Source: Rathayibacter sp. SD072 (GTDB lineage: Bacteria > Actinomycetota > Actinomycetes > Actinomycetales > Microbacteriaceae). Taken from it: 64,000 nt of DNA. The stretch is from positions 1-64,000 of the forward strand of contig NZ_JADILJ010000009.1 of the NCBI RefSeq assembly GCF_017355185.1, given 5' to 3'. The position numbers were made by a program, and so were the translations under genes. Below the pieces are notes generated by a model. It had not been told where the DNA came from. It made no database searches and saw only the letters and a program-made list of their open reading frames with translations. Within the stretch, counting starts at the first letter, position 1; every line of letters begins with the position of its first letter. Positions 42,361 through 50,639 of this stretch are shown here, piece by piece.

Positions 42361-42963
42361 ATGCAGATCTACGCCGACCTCCCCGCCGTGCGCGCCCGGC
42401 AGATCACGGCCGACGCCCTGGCGATCGCCGTCGCCGCCGTCGCGATCGCCGCCGGCATCGCCGTCGGCAGCCTGATCGCTGGGCTCGCCGAGATCGGCCG
42501 CCGCCTCGAGAGCGCGGGCAGCGGCTTCGGCTCGACGATGAGCGACGCCGGATCCACGCTCGGCGGCATCCCGCTGCTCGGCGACGCCGTGCGCGCGCCC
42601 TTCGACGAGGCGAGCGGAGCCGCCTCCGTGCTGGCCGCCGCAGGACGCGATCAGCAGCAGCTCGCGGGAGCCCTCGCGATCGTGGCGGGCCTCGCGGTCG
42701 GCGGACTGCCCCTCCTGCTCCTGGCGGTGCTCTGGCTGCGCCCGCGCCTGCGCTTCGCCCGGCGCGCCGCCGAGCTCCGAGCCCTCGGCGCCACCCCGGC
42801 GGGCGGCGAGCTCCTGGCGCTGCGCGCGCTGACGGAGGCGACCCCGCGCGAGATCCTCGCGGCCCACCCCGACGCCGTCCCCGGCTGGCGCACCGGCGAC
42901 CCCGCCGCGACGCAGGCGCTCGCCGCGCTCGCCCTCCGGCGCGCAGGTCTGCGCCCGCGTTGA
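42361..42963 (+). CDS. Hypothetical two-helix membrane protein
   Basis: This is a 200-residue protein with two hydrophobic segments (about 19-42, ALAIAVAAVAIAAGIAVGSL, and about 103-125). Between them is a small-residue loop (AGSGFGSTMSDAGSTLGG). The cytoplasmic C-terminus has a regular helix-turn-helix-like layout: RRAAELRALGATPAGGELLAL, LTEATPREIL and ATQALAALALRRAGL. I cannot name a family. CATGAT lies 6 bases before the ATG, and a right-hand copy of the CTTCCTTC motif is 33 bases upstream. Confidence 0.62.
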   Translation: MQIYADLPAVRARQITADALAIAVAAVAIAAGIAVGSLIAGLAEIGRRLESAGSGFGSTMSDAGSTLGGIPLLGDAVRAPFDEASGAASVLAAAGRDQQQLAGALAIVAGLAVGGLPLLLLAVLWLRPRLRFARRAAELRALGATPAGGELLALRALTEATPREILAAHPDAVPGWRTGDPAATQALAALALRRAGLRPR

Positions 42964-43055
42964 TGCGCCCGGGAGCACAGAGGACCACTCCCCGTCCCCC
43001 GCAGGGATGACCTCCCGACCACCCGCGGGCGACGAGCGCGACAGCACCGCCTCCG

Positions 43056-43061
43056 TAGCGT
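43056..43061 (+). promoter_or_regulatory. -10 element of the ABC-FtsX operon
   Basis: TAGCGT is followed after 7 bases by the ATG at 43069, with no ribosome binding site. Confidence 0.5.
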
Positions 43062-43068
43062 CGAGGAC

Positions 43069-43821
43069 ATGCAGAACCAGACCTCCACCGTTGTGGCGCG
43101 CGTCGAGAACGTGCGCAAGCTGTACGGCAGCACGCCCCCCGTCGTCGCCCTCGACGGCGTCACCCTCTCGATCCAGCGCGGCGAGTTCACCGCCGTCATG
43201 GGACCGAGCGGATCCGGCAAGTCCACCCTGATGCACGTCCTCGCCGGCCTCGACACGGCCACCGACGGCCGTGTGTTCCTCGGCGACACCGAGATCAGCG
43301 GTCTCGGCGACGCCGAGCTCACGCTGCTGCGCCGCCGCCAGGTCGGCTTCGTCTTCCAGGCGTTCAACCTCATCCCCACGCTCGACGTGCGCGGCAACAT
43401 CCGCCTGCCCTTCGAGCTCGACGGCCGACGCGTCACCGCCGACGAGGAGGCCTGGATCGCGAGCCTCATCGAGTCGCTCGGGCTGCGCGACCGCCTCACG
43501 CACCGGCCCTACGAGCTGTCGGGCGGCCAGCAGCAGCGCGTCGCCATCGCCCGCGCGCTCGCCACGCGGCCCCAGCTGATCTTCGCCGACGAGCCCACCG
43601 GCAACCTCGACTCCCGCACCGGCCGCGAGGTCCTCACCCTGCTGCGCGCCTCCACCCGTGAGTACGGCCAGTCGATCGCGATGGTCACCCACGACCCGAT
43701 CGCGGCCGCCTACGCCGACCGCATCGTCTTCCTCCGCGACGGGGCGGTCGTCGACGACCGCCGCGGCATGACCGCGGAAGAGGTCTCGCGCACGATGCTC
43801 GAGATGGAGACCGCGGCGTGA
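43069..43821 (+). CDS. ABC transporter ATP-binding protein (MacB/LolD type)
   Basis: This is a 250-residue ATPase of the group that pairs with FtsX-like permeases. Walker A is GPSGSGKST near residue 45, the Q-loop [10 protein letters not shown] near 98, the signature [15 protein letters not shown] near 145, Walker [14 protein letters not shown] near 167, and the H-loop VTHDP near 203. All catalytic residues are intact. Its GTGA overlap with the permease gene indicates a coupled unit. Such systems export peptides or lipids or work as mechanotransmission machines. Confidence 0.93.
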   Translation: MQNQTSTVVARVENVRKLYGSTPPVVALDGVTLSIQRGEFTAVMGPSGSGKSTLMHVLAGLDTATDGRVFLGDTEISGLGDAELTLLRRRQVGFVFQAFNLIPTLDVRGNIRLPFELDGRRVTADEEAWIASLIESLGLRDRLTHRPYELSGGQQQRVAIARALATRPQLIFADEPTGNLDSRTGREVLTLLRASTREYGQSIAMVTHDPIAAAYADRIVFLRDGAVVDDRRGMTAEEVSRTMLEMETAA

Positions 43822-45221
43822 GCGGCGTGCGCACGGGCTCGAAGCAGGGCGGAGGCGCGATCGTCACGGTCGCTGCCCTGTCCGCCGCGTTCGGCGGAGT
43901 GCTCGTCATGGTCGTCGCCGACATGGTCGCCGCGTTCGAGGCCGCCGGCCTGGACGGCGTCGAGCAGGCCGCGACGACGCTCGGAGTGGTCGGCGTCGTG
44001 TTCTTCGGCATCGCCGTGTTCGTGGGCGGCATCGTCACCTCGAACGCCGTCTCCACGGTGATCGCGGGCCGCACCCGCGAGATCTCGCTCCTGCGCCTGC
44101 TGGGAGCTTCCGGCCGCTCGCTGCGCGCCGAGGTCGTGCGCAACGGCCTGATGCAGGGCCTGCTCGGCGCGGTGATCGGCCTCGTCGCCGCGGTCGTGCT
44201 CGTCGCGGCCGGTGCCGAGCTCGCGTTCGCGACGGGGACGTTCACCCGCATCGAGCTCCCGCTCGTCTCTCCGGGTCTGCTGCTGCCGGCGGTCGCCGTC
44301 ATCGCGTCGACCGTCATCGCCTCCTGGGCCGGATCGCGCCGCGTGCTCTCGGTCTCGCCGTCCGAGGCGGCGGGCTCCTCCGCGGAGCCGCGCTACGACG
44401 AGCTGAAGGGCCGCCGGGGCCGCAACGCGCTGGCGATCGCGTTCGTCGTGCTCGGGTTCCTCCTGCTGGGCGCAGGCGTCGTGGTCGGGCTGCTGAGCCC
44501 GTTCGGCGTGCTGCTGGGCCTGGTCGGCGGCATGGTCTCGTTCTCCGGCATCATCCTCGGCGCGCCGGTGCTGCTGCCTCCGCTGACCTCGCTGGTCGGC
44601 CGGGCCTTCGGCGCAGGGCCGGTCGCGCGCCTCGCCTCCGCCAATGCGATCAGGAACCCCGCCCGCAGCGCGCGGGCCGTCATCGGCCTCGTGATCGGAG
44701 TGACGCTCGTCACGATGTTCGCGGTCGCCGCGGCGACCTTCGCCACCATCATGCGGATGTCCGAGGACATGAGCCCCGAGGTCTTCGAGGCGCTCGACCA
44801 GTTCGTCTCGGTCAGCACCGCGATCATGAGCGTCCTGCTCGGCTTCTCGGTGCTCCTCGCCGCCGTCGGCATGGTGAACACGCTCTCGCTCAGCGTGATG
44901 CAGCGCCGCCGCGAGCTGGGGCTGCTCCGGGCACTCGGCTTCACGGGTTCGCAGGTGCGCTGGATGGTCGTCGTCGAAGCGGCGCAGATGGTGATCGCCG
45001 CGGCCCTGCTGGGCCTGGTCCTCGGCGTCGTCTACGGGTGGAGCGGCGCGATCGCGATCTTCGGCTCGCTGCCGGGCATCGGCCTGGTGCCCCCGACGAT
45101 CCCCGTGACGATCCTCGCCGCCGTCGTGGTGGTCGGCGTCCTGATCACCGTGGTGTCGGCCGTGCTGCCCGCGCGCCGGGCGACGACGGTCTCGCCGGTC
45201 GCGGCGCTCGCCGTGGCCTGA
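43818..45221 (+). CDS. FtsX-like ABC permease
   Basis: This is a 467-residue permease. The start at GTG overlaps the ATPase stop. It has two FtsX halves: one centred on TREISLLRLLGASGRSLRAE (about residue 93) and one on QRRRELGLLRALGFTGSQVRWM (about 360), each the cytoplasmic coupling loop of an FtsX domain. About eight to ten helices are predicted. There is no large extracytoplasmic MacPD-like domain. A strong terminator follows 22 bases after the stop. Confidence 0.9.
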   Translation: MSGVRTGSKQGGGAIVTVAALSAAFGGVLVMVVADMVAAFEAAGLDGVEQAATTLGVVGVVFFGIAVFVGGIVTSNAVSTVIAGRTREISLLRLLGASGRSLRAEVVRNGLMQGLLGAVIGLVAAVVLVAAGAELAFATGTFTRIELPLVSPGLLLPAVAVIASTVIASWAGSRRVLSVSPSEAAGSSAEPRYDELKGRRGRNALAIAFVVLGFLLLGAGVVVGLLSPFGVLLGLVGGMVSFSGIILGAPVLLPPLTSLVGRAFGAGPVARLASANAIRNPARSARAVIGLVIGVTLVTMFAVAAATFATIMRMSEDMSPEVFEALDQFVSVSTAIMSVLLGFSVLLAAVGMVNTLSLSVMQRRRELGLLRALGFTGSQVRWMVVVEAAQMVIAAALLGLVLGVVYGWSGAIAIFGSLPGIGLVPPTIPVTILAAVVVVGVLITVVSAVLPARRATTVSPVAALAVA

Positions 45222-45242
45222 GCGGCACGCGGGGTCTGCAGA

Positions 45243-45280
45243 AGGGCCGTCGCCCCGGAGGGATCCGGAGCGACGGCCCT
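45243..45280 (+). terminator. Strong intrinsic-type terminator
   Basis: A 17-bp stem (45243-45259 with 45264-45280, one mismatch) encloses GGGA. It begins 22 bases past the permease stop and 30 bases before the end of the convergent gene at 45310. Confidence 0.8.
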
Positions 45281-45309
45281 CCGCCGTGCCCGCCGTGACG
45301 GAGCCGGAG

Positions 45310-45918
45310 TCACACCACCGAGAACCCGGTCGCCAGCCGCTCGCGCCCGGTGACCGCCATCAGGAACTCCTCCGCCCGACCGCCGCGTGCCGCGAGGGAC
45401 CCGGTCAGCGCGCAGCTCGCCTCGACGGCGGGAGCGGGCAGCTCGTGCGGCACGCCGGTCGCCCGCGACAGGTCGATCGTGTGCACGACCAGCTCGAGCA
45501 CGCGCGTGCGGAGGTACTCGTCGAGGGCGATCGCGTGCGGGCCGATCGCGACCAGGCGACCGGGCCGCTGCTCCGCGAGCAGAGCGGTCGCGCGCCGCAG
45601 CGCGTTGCGGGCGGTCTCCTCCGGCCGGTCGCCCAGCGCCGTTCCCGCCTCCACTCCTCGTCGCGCGACGGCCGCCGGATCGGCGACGTTCCCGGCGAAT
45701 GCTGCGTAGTAGGCGAGCGCGTCGGGCACCGTCGCCTCGGCGGGCTCCTCGGCGCCGAGGTACGTCTCGACGGTGAGGATCGCGCGCGACGTGTGCCCGG
45801 CGAGCCCGCGGACGTCCCAGTCGCCGAGTCCGGGGAGCGCCCACTGGTCGTCGCCGATCCGTGAGAGCAGGAGGACGAAGGCGGCGGCGGAGGTCTCGAA
45901 CAGCGCGGAATCGGCCAT
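45310..45918 (-). CDS. DinB-like / maleylpyruvate isomerase N-terminal domain protein
   Basis: This is a 202-residue four-helix-bundle protein of the mycothiol-linked DinB-like superfamily. The N-terminal GDDQWALPGLGDWDVRGLAGH near residues 22-42 is the typical block with a metal-binding His. A second conserved part, RVLELVVHTIDLSRATG near 140, carries another His. Members are mycothiol-dependent enzymes or unknown binders. The ATG at 45918 gives the usual family start (MADSALF), with another ATG three codons upstream. It is divergent from the acetyltransferase at 45983. Confidence 0.78.
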   Translation of the reverse strand: MADSALFETSAAAFVLLLSRIGDDQWALPGLGDWDVRGLAGHTSRAILTVETYLGAEEPAEATVPDALAYYAAFAGNVADPAAVARRGVEAGTALGDRPEETARNALRRATALLAEQRPGRLVAIGPHAIALDEYLRTRVLELVVHTIDLSRATGVPHELPAPAVEASCALTGSLAARGGRAEEFLMAVTGRERLATGFSVV

Positions 45919-45970
45919 GGACCCCATGCTGGCATGCGGTCCGGACCACCCGCGGCGGCGGTGGCGACCC

Positions 45971-45976
45971 CAGAAT
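45971..45976 (+). promoter_or_regulatory. -10 element of the acetyltransferase gene
   Basis: CAGAAT is followed after 6 bases by the GTG at 45983; no ribosome binding site. Confidence 0.4.
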
Positions 45977-45982
45977 GGCCGG

Positions 45983-46597
45983 GTGACCGACTCCGCCCCC
46001 GCCTCTCCCCGCCGGCCGAGCCCTGTGCGCCTCGTCGGGAGGACGGTGGTCCTCGAGCCGCTCGCCGACGAGCACCTCGACGGACTGCGCGACGCGATCG
46101 CGCGGCCCGAGGTCTTCGCGGGCGGCTACGGAGGAGGGGCTGCGGGCCTGGACCCCGACCCGGTCGCGTTCCGGGCGTTCCTCCTCCGCTACTACCCCTG
46201 GGGGACGGGCCTGCCGTACGCCGTGCTGGTCGACGGGCGCGTGGTCGGAGCGACGGCGCTCGCCGACTTCGACGAGACGCGCGAGGCCGCGCACCTGGGC
46301 TGGACCGCGTACGCCCCCGAGGTGTGGGGCACCGCGGTGAATCCCGAGACGAAGCGCCTGCTGCTCGGGCTCGCCTTCGACAGCGGCTATTCGCGCGTGA
46401 AGCTGCAGGCCGACGCGGCCAACGCCCGATCGCGGGCGGCGATCCTGCGGCTGGGCGCGACGTTCGAGGGGGTGCTGCGGCACGACCAGCGCAGGGCCGA
46501 CGGATCGTGGCGCGACACGGCGGTGCACTCGATCCTGCGCGAGGAGTGGCCGGCGGTTCGCGAGGGACTGGACCGCCGACTCACCGCCCTGCGCTAG
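45983..46597 (+). CDS. GNAT-family acetyltransferase (RimJ/RimL-like)
   Basis: This is a 204-residue acetyltransferase. LVGRTVVLEPLADEHLDGL near residue 16 is the RimJ/RimL-like start. LGWTAYAPEVWGTAVNPETK near 103-122 is the acetyl-CoA-binding strand and loop. SRVKLQADAANARSRAAILRLGATFEGVLR near 140 is the closing helix with the conserved Asn/Ser. It probably acetylates an amine on a protein N-terminus or small metabolite. Stand-alone gene. Confidence 0.83.
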   Translation: MTDSAPASPRRPSPVRLVGRTVVLEPLADEHLDGLRDAIARPEVFAGGYGGGAAGLDPDPVAFRAFLLRYYPWGTGLPYAVLVDGRVVGATALADFDETREAAHLGWTAYAPEVWGTAVNPETKRLLLGLAFDSGYSRVKLQADAANARSRAAILRLGATFEGVLRHDQRRADGSWRDTAVHSILREEWPAVREGLDRRLTALR

Positions 46598-46659
46598 CAA
46601 CCGCAGCGCCGCTCCCGCAACCGGTGACCGCTGCCGGAGGAGAGGAGTAGGAAAGAGGG

Positions 46660-47016
46660 ATGGAACGGATCCACTACGCGGGCAGCTCGGTGCTGACCGG
46701 CAGCGCCATCGCCCGCTCGCTGGTGGACTACGCCGAGGCGCTCGCGGTGCGGAGGGGATCCGCGGCGGTCCGGATCCCCGTGCGGCTCGAGGACGGTGGG
46801 ATCGGCAGCGCCGACCTGCTCATCGGTCCTGCCAGCCAGCTCCTCAGCGAGCCCGAGGAGAGCGACGCCGAGGAGATCGTCGACGACGAGCTCGTCGAGC
46901 GGATGGACCGCGAGGCCGGTCGACTCGGGGTCTCGCATCCGGTCGCCGAGGCCGACGACGAGATCGTGCGGCTCCCCGACCTGGACCTGCCCGAGTACGA
47001 CGACGAGGGCCGCTGA
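46660..47016 (+). CDS. Acidic hypothetical protein
   Basis: This is a 118-residue protein, rich in Asp and Glu in its second half. It begins MERIHYAGSSVLTGSAIARS and has a central beta-like stretch (ADLLIGPASQLLS). There is no signal or membrane helix. I believe similar short proteins occur in other Microbacteriaceae, but I cannot name a family. GAAAGAGGG lies directly before the ATG. It precedes the DUF7882-like pair on the same strand by 120 bases, and may be linked with it. Confidence 0.6.
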   Translation: MERIHYAGSSVLTGSAIARSLVDYAEALAVRRGSAAVRIPVRLEDGGIGSADLLIGPASQLLSEPEESDAEEIVDDELVERMDREAGRLGVSHPVAEADDEIVRLPDLDLPEYDDEGR

Positions 47017-47136
47017 CATGGCCGCGCGAGGACCTCTCGGTAGGATCGGCTCCTGCCGCGAGTACCGGAGCGGGAGCGCTGCCCCGGCGTCACCCGGCCC
47101 CCACCGAGCACCGCAGGCTGAACGGAGAGTGCCCTG

Positions 47137-47466
47137 ATGGGCCGATTGATCTACGACTCCACCCTGGAGGCCGACTTCGACGACCGCCTGCTGGCGCACC
47201 TGCAGATCGTCATCGGATCCAAGCTCGCACGCAACGAGTCCTTCTACTTCTCGTGGAAGGACTCGCAGGCGGTCGGCGACGGACGCACCTCGATCTGGGT
47301 GCACCCCGCGATCCCGCTGCGGTTCAAGTACCACGGGGGCCGCGCGCCCTCGATCAACGCCGAATGGATCCGCCAGCTCCTGGCCGATTCGCACACCGCA
47401 CACGGTCTGCGCATCAGCGAGGAGCCGAGAGGAGCCGGTCGGCCGAGCGAGGAGCCCATCCTGTGA
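47137..47466 (+). CDS. DUF7882-like small protein
   Basis: This is a 109-residue protein. The start MGRLIYDSTLEADFDDRLL, the middle GSKLARNESFYFSWKD, and SIWVHPAIPLRFKYHG resemble a Microbacteriaceae-type small family that I know as DUF7882, sometimes mislabelled as an ATP-dependent DNA ligase in databases. There is no ligase motif here. The fold and role are unknown. It overlaps the next gene by four bases (GTGA). GAACGGAGAG is upstream of the ATG. Confidence 0.7.
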   Translation: MGRLIYDSTLEADFDDRLLAHLQIVIGSKLARNESFYFSWKDSQAVGDGRTSIWVHPAIPLRFKYHGGRAPSINAEWIRQLLADSHTAHGLRISEEPRGAGRPSEEPIL

Positions 47467-47669
47467 AGCGCGTCGAGATCACCTACGGCGGATCGCCGTA
47501 CAGCCTGTCGGACACGACCGCCGAAGCGGTGCAGGCCGACGTCGAGCGCGCGCTCGACGGCGAGGCCTCGCGCTGGCTCGTCGTGAACCAGGGCGAGGGG
47601 GAGCCGCGGCAGACGTCGATCCTCATCACTCCCGGAGTCGCGTTCTCGGTCGCCGACGTCGCGCTCTGA
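47463..47669 (+). CDS. Small partner protein of the DUF7882-like gene
   Basis: This is a 68-residue protein that begins at a GTG overlapping the stop of the previous gene. It reads VEITYGGSPYSL, a helix, then WLVVNQGEGEPRQTSILITP, a compact alpha-beta domain. I do not recognise it. The overlap suggests both proteins are made together and may interact. Confidence 0.65.
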   Translation: MKRVEITYGGSPYSLSDTTAEAVQADVERALDGEASRWLVVNQGEGEPRQTSILITPGVAFSVADVAL

Positions 47670-47692
47670 GCGCTCGGCGAGCAGCGCATCTT

Positions 47693-47790
47693 CTGCTGAT
47701 CGGGTAGGCCGCGCAGCGGCCGTATCGAGATCCACGTCCTCCGGGAGTCGTGGGTCTCGACACGCCCCCGCGTGGCTGCTCGACCAGCAG
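47693..47790. repeat. Giant hairpin made of two inverted REP-like copies
   Basis: The left arm 47693-47736 and right arm 47749-47790 are imperfect inverted copies (about 43 bp) of the element also found at 14709 and 29708. The loop is about 12 bases. The gene-free gap between 47669 and 47794 holds nothing else. Confidence 0.78.
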
Positions 47791-47793
47791 GGG

Positions 47794-48645
47794 TCAGCTG
47801 CGCAGCAGCGCCGGGAACTCGCCGGGGATCTCGCCCGCGAGGTAGCCGGCGGGGCCGATGCGCTCCGCGAGGCGGGTGTCCGCCTCCGTGTGCAGGTGCA
47901 CGCCCCACGCCGCCGCGCCCGCTCCGTCGATGCCGCGCGCTCGGAGGCCCGCCGTCGCACCGGCGAGCACGTCGCCGCTGCCGGCCGTCGCCAGCCCCGG
48001 GTGCTCGCCCTCGGCGCGCACGAGCACGCCGTCCGGATCCGCGACGACGTTGAAGAGGCTCACGACCGCCTCGTAGCGGAGGGCGATCGCCCTGGCTGCG
48101 GTCTCGACGTCCTCGATCTCGGCGCCCAGCAGCCGCTCGGCCTCCGCGGTGTTCGGAGTGATCAGCAGGCGTCCGGCGAGAGAGCGGGCGACGCGCTTCT
48201 GACCCGGCAGCACGCCGAGCGGGAACGCGTCCAGGTGCACGGCGGGCACGTCGCGCAGCAGCGGTGCGAGCGCCCGGAGGGTCGCGGCGGTCGCCTTCGG
48301 GTCGTCCAGCCCCGGGCCGACGAGGGCGACGTCGGCCGAGGCCAGCTCGCCCTCGAGCGCCTCGAGTCCGCGGCCGGTGATGGATCCGGTGCGCGACTCC
48401 TGCAGCGGGACGACGCCGCACTCGGGCAGCGCGACCGCCGTGGCGGAGGCGACGGACTCGGCGACGCACAGCGTGATGCGGCCGGCGCCGACCCGCAGCG
48501 CCGCGATGCCCGCGAGCAGAGCGGCTCCGGGGGTCTTGCGGGCACCGCCGACGATGACGACGTCGCCGCGGGCGTGCTTGGATCCGGACGGCTCGGGCAG
48601 CGGCCAGCGCTGCTCCAGCAGGGCGCGGTCGATGGTCTCAGTCAT
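47794..48645 (-). CDS. nnrD: ADP-dependent NAD(P)H-hydrate dehydratase
   Basis: This 283-residue ribokinase-like enzyme repairs damaged NADHX and NADPHX to NADH and NADPH, using ADP. DVVIVGGARKTPGAALLAG near residue 28 and GPGLDD near 110 are substrate-side blocks. The catalytic Asp is in ATAGSGDVLAGATAG near 222. No NnrE epimerase domain is fused, so this is the dehydratase alone. It overlaps the phosphatase gene upstream by eight bases, so they are co-transcribed. Confidence 0.9.
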   Translation of the reverse strand: MTETIDRALLEQRWPLPEPSGSKHARGDVVIVGGARKTPGAALLAGIAALRVGAGRITLCVAESVASATAVALPECGVVPLQESRTGSITGRGLEALEGELASADVALVGPGLDDPKATAATLRALAPLLRDVPAVHLDAFPLGVLPGQKRVARSLAGRLLITPNTAEAERLLGAEIEDVETAARAIALRYEAVVSLFNVVADPDGVLVRAEGEHPGLATAGSGDVLAGATAGLRARGIDGAGAAAWGVHLHTEADTRLAERIGPAGYLAGEIPGEFPALLRS

Positions 48646-49390
48646 GCGGGTCTCCCTCTCCCTCGTCGCGGTCGTCGTGCCGGGTGACGGGCGCGCCCGT
48701 GCGCTCCAGGTGCTCGGTGCTCGAGAAGCGCTCGACGCTCCAGCCGTCGTCGCCGCGCAGGAGCCGCGTCACCGACGCGTTGGCGACCGGGGTGGAGGCG
48801 CCGATGTCGAGGAGCTCGCGCTCGGACAGGCCCTCGCAGACGTAGCGGGTGATGAGCACCACGGCGTCGTGGCAGAACAACACGGCGGGACCGGTGGGCG
48901 CGGCGGCGTCGAGGTGGTCGAGGAACGACCGCATCCGCAGGGCGAGATCGGTCCAGGACTCGCCCCCCGGCGGTCGGTAGTAGAACTTGCCGTGCCACTC
49001 GCGGCGCTGCGCCTCCTCGGGGAAGCGCTCGCGGAACCCTGCGGAGGTGAGCCGGTCGGCGATGCCGAGGTCGCGGTCGCGGAGCCGCTCGTCGACTCCG
49101 AGCGGCAGATCGAGCCCGGCCTCGGCCAGGGCGATCCTCGCCGTCGAGGACGCGCGGACGAAGGGCGAGCTCCAGGCGGAGGCGGGTGCAGCCTCGCCGG
49201 CCAGCCAGCGTCCGAGGGCGTGCGCCTGCTCCTGCCCGGCGTCCGAGAGCTCGACGTCGGCGTCACGGCGGTCCACCGCGATCTCGAGCGCCCCCTGAGC
49301 CTCGGCAGCGCTCGCGGCGACGTTGGCGACGCTCTCGCCGTGACGCACCAGGAGGAGCTCGGTCGGTCCGGTCGTTCTCGCGGGGGCCAT
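48638..49390 (-). CDS. Histidine phosphatase (phosphoglycerate-mutase-like)
   Basis: This is a 250-residue protein of the histidine phosphatase superfamily. The catalytic motif is LLVRHGESVAN near residues 13-23. SSPFVRASSTA near 74, a Glu region and FCHDAVVLIT near 183 with the second His complete the site. It may act on a small phosphorylated metabolite. The ATG at 49390 has a GGAGGGTGGAG site upstream. It is the first gene of a two-gene unit with nnrD. Confidence 0.87.
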   Translation of the reverse strand: MAPARTTGPTELLLVRHGESVANVAASAAEAQGALEIAVDRRDADVELSDAGQEQAHALGRWLAGEAAPASAWSSPFVRASSTARIALAEAGLDLPLGVDERLRDRDLGIADRLTSAGFRERFPEEAQRREWHGKFYYRPPGGESWTDLALRMRSFLDHLDAAAPTGPAVLFCHDAVVLITRYVCEGLSERELLDIGASTPVANASVTRLLRGDDGWSVERFSSTEHLERTGAPVTRHDDRDEGEGDPHD

Positions 49391-49478
49391 GACTCCACCC
49401 TCCGCTTCCCGGCCCACGCCCGGAAGGGAGTTGCGGGCGGGTCGGAGCGCGCGCTACGGGCGCCCGCCCACCAGGCCC

Positions 49479-49484
49479 TAGGGT
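49479..49484 (+). promoter_or_regulatory. -10 element of the lipoprotein gene
   Basis: TAGGGT is followed after 7 bases by the GTG at 49492; no ribosome binding site. Confidence 0.5.
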
Positions 49485-49491
49485 CGTTCTC

Positions 49492-49962
49492 GTGACTCGG
49501 ATGCGGACGGCACTGGCGGCGGCGACCCTCCTCGGCGCCCTGGCGCTCGCCGGCTGCACGGACCCCGCCCCCGCCGCTCCGGAGCGGACCGACAGCGCGT
49601 CGCTGCTCGGCGCCCGGGACGACGCCCGCGAGCGGTTGCGCACCCTGACCGCCGCGCTCACCGGCCCGCAGGACGACGCGTTCGACTTCGCCCGCGCGGC
49701 CGATGCCGCACCCGTCGAAGGGGTCGAGCTGATCGGCATCGAGTCGTACGAGGCGCCGAGCGCGGAGGAGCCGTTCGGCTCGCTGTCGTTCCGCACGCCG
49801 GTCCACGCGTCCGAGTACCCCGAGGCCGACGACGTGCCCGAGGCCTTCTGCTTCCAGGTCCCCTTCGCGTCGACGGGTGCCGTCGAGGGCGATTTCGCCG
49901 CGGTCGAGATCGACTGCCCGGCCGACGCCGTCGTCATCACCCCGCCGACCGACGAGGGCTGA
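49492..49962 (+). CDS. Small lipoprotein
   Basis: This is a 156-residue predicted lipoprotein with a signal ending in ALAGC (lipid Cys at residue 22). The mature part is acidic with only two further Cys (FCFQV near 123 and EIDCPAD near 144), which could bond. The family is unknown. It is divergent from the nnrD unit and convergent with the hydrolase pair, three bases away. Confidence 0.7.
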   Translation: MTRMRTALAAATLLGALALAGCTDPAPAAPERTDSASLLGARDDARERLRTLTAALTGPQDDAFDFARAADAAPVEGVELIGIESYEAPSAEEPFGSLSFRTPVHASEYPEADDVPEAFCFQVPFASTGAVEGDFAAVEIDCPADAVVITPPTDEG

Positions 49963-49964
49963 GC

Positions 49965-50639
49965 TCAGTCCGCCGACACCGCGGTGATCACGGCCGCGAG
50001 GGTCTCGGTGTTCCCGAGGATCCGGAAGTGGCCACCGGTCTCGATCCGCACGTTGACCGCGCCCTCGAGCATGCTGCCCTCGGGGATGTGCGGGTCGAAG
50101 ACGCCGAAGACCGAGGTGATGCGGGCGTTCGCCCCGGCCCGGCTCGCGAGCAGGAGGGTCGTCGCATCGCGGGGCGAGAACGAGCGGAGGCTCTTCAGCA
50201 CGAGGTAGGGCGCGTAGCGCGAGCCGCCGAACGGGGTCGACACGGCGACCATGCGGTCGACGCGGCCGTCGGGGTCGAGCTCGGTCATGACGTACTTGCC
50301 GATCAGGCCGCCCTTGCTGTGGGCGACGATGACGACGTCGCGGAGGTCGTGCCGCTCGAGGTAGGCGGCGACGTCCTCCGCGGTGCGCGCCACGGGCCGG
50401 CCGTTGCGGCCGAGGTCGTCGAGCACGTGCAGCGGGTGCCCGCGCCGGTGCAGGGGGTCGATGATCGGGCGGAGGAAGGACCACGTCTCCCAGATGCCGG
50501 GCAGCACGAGCACGGGCCGGCGGTCGCCGTCGAGGTAGTCGTCGGGGGCGCGGCGCGACACGAAGCCGCGCACCTGCCAGGCGACGGCGTAGGCGTAGTC
50601 CTGGATCCACCAGAGGCCGTCGCGGACGATCCGGTTCAC
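49965..50639 (-). CDS. Alpha/beta hydrolase (esterase/lipase-like)
   Basis: This is a 224-residue alpha/beta hydrolase. The oxyanion segment is VLVLPGIWETWSF near residue 43, and the nucleophile Ser lies in VIVAHSKGGLIGKY near 103, an AHSKG elbow like triacylglycerol lipases. The catalytic His is probably in ETGGHFRIL near 205. Its GTG overlaps the stop of the upstream hydrolase (GTGA). The two tandem hydrolases are separate families, so a two-step use of one substrate is possible but unproven. Confidence 0.82.
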   Translation of the reverse strand: MNRIVRDGLWWIQDYAYAVAWQVRGFVSRRAPDDYLDGDRRPVLVLPGIWETWSFLRPIIDPLHRRGHPLHVLDDLGRNGRPVARTAEDVAAYLERHDLRDVVIVAHSKGGLIGKYVMTELDPDGRVDRMVAVSTPFGGSRYAPYLVLKSLRSFSPRDATTLLLASRAGANARITSVFGVFDPHIPEGSMLEGAVNVRIETGGHFRILGNTETLAAVITAVSAD

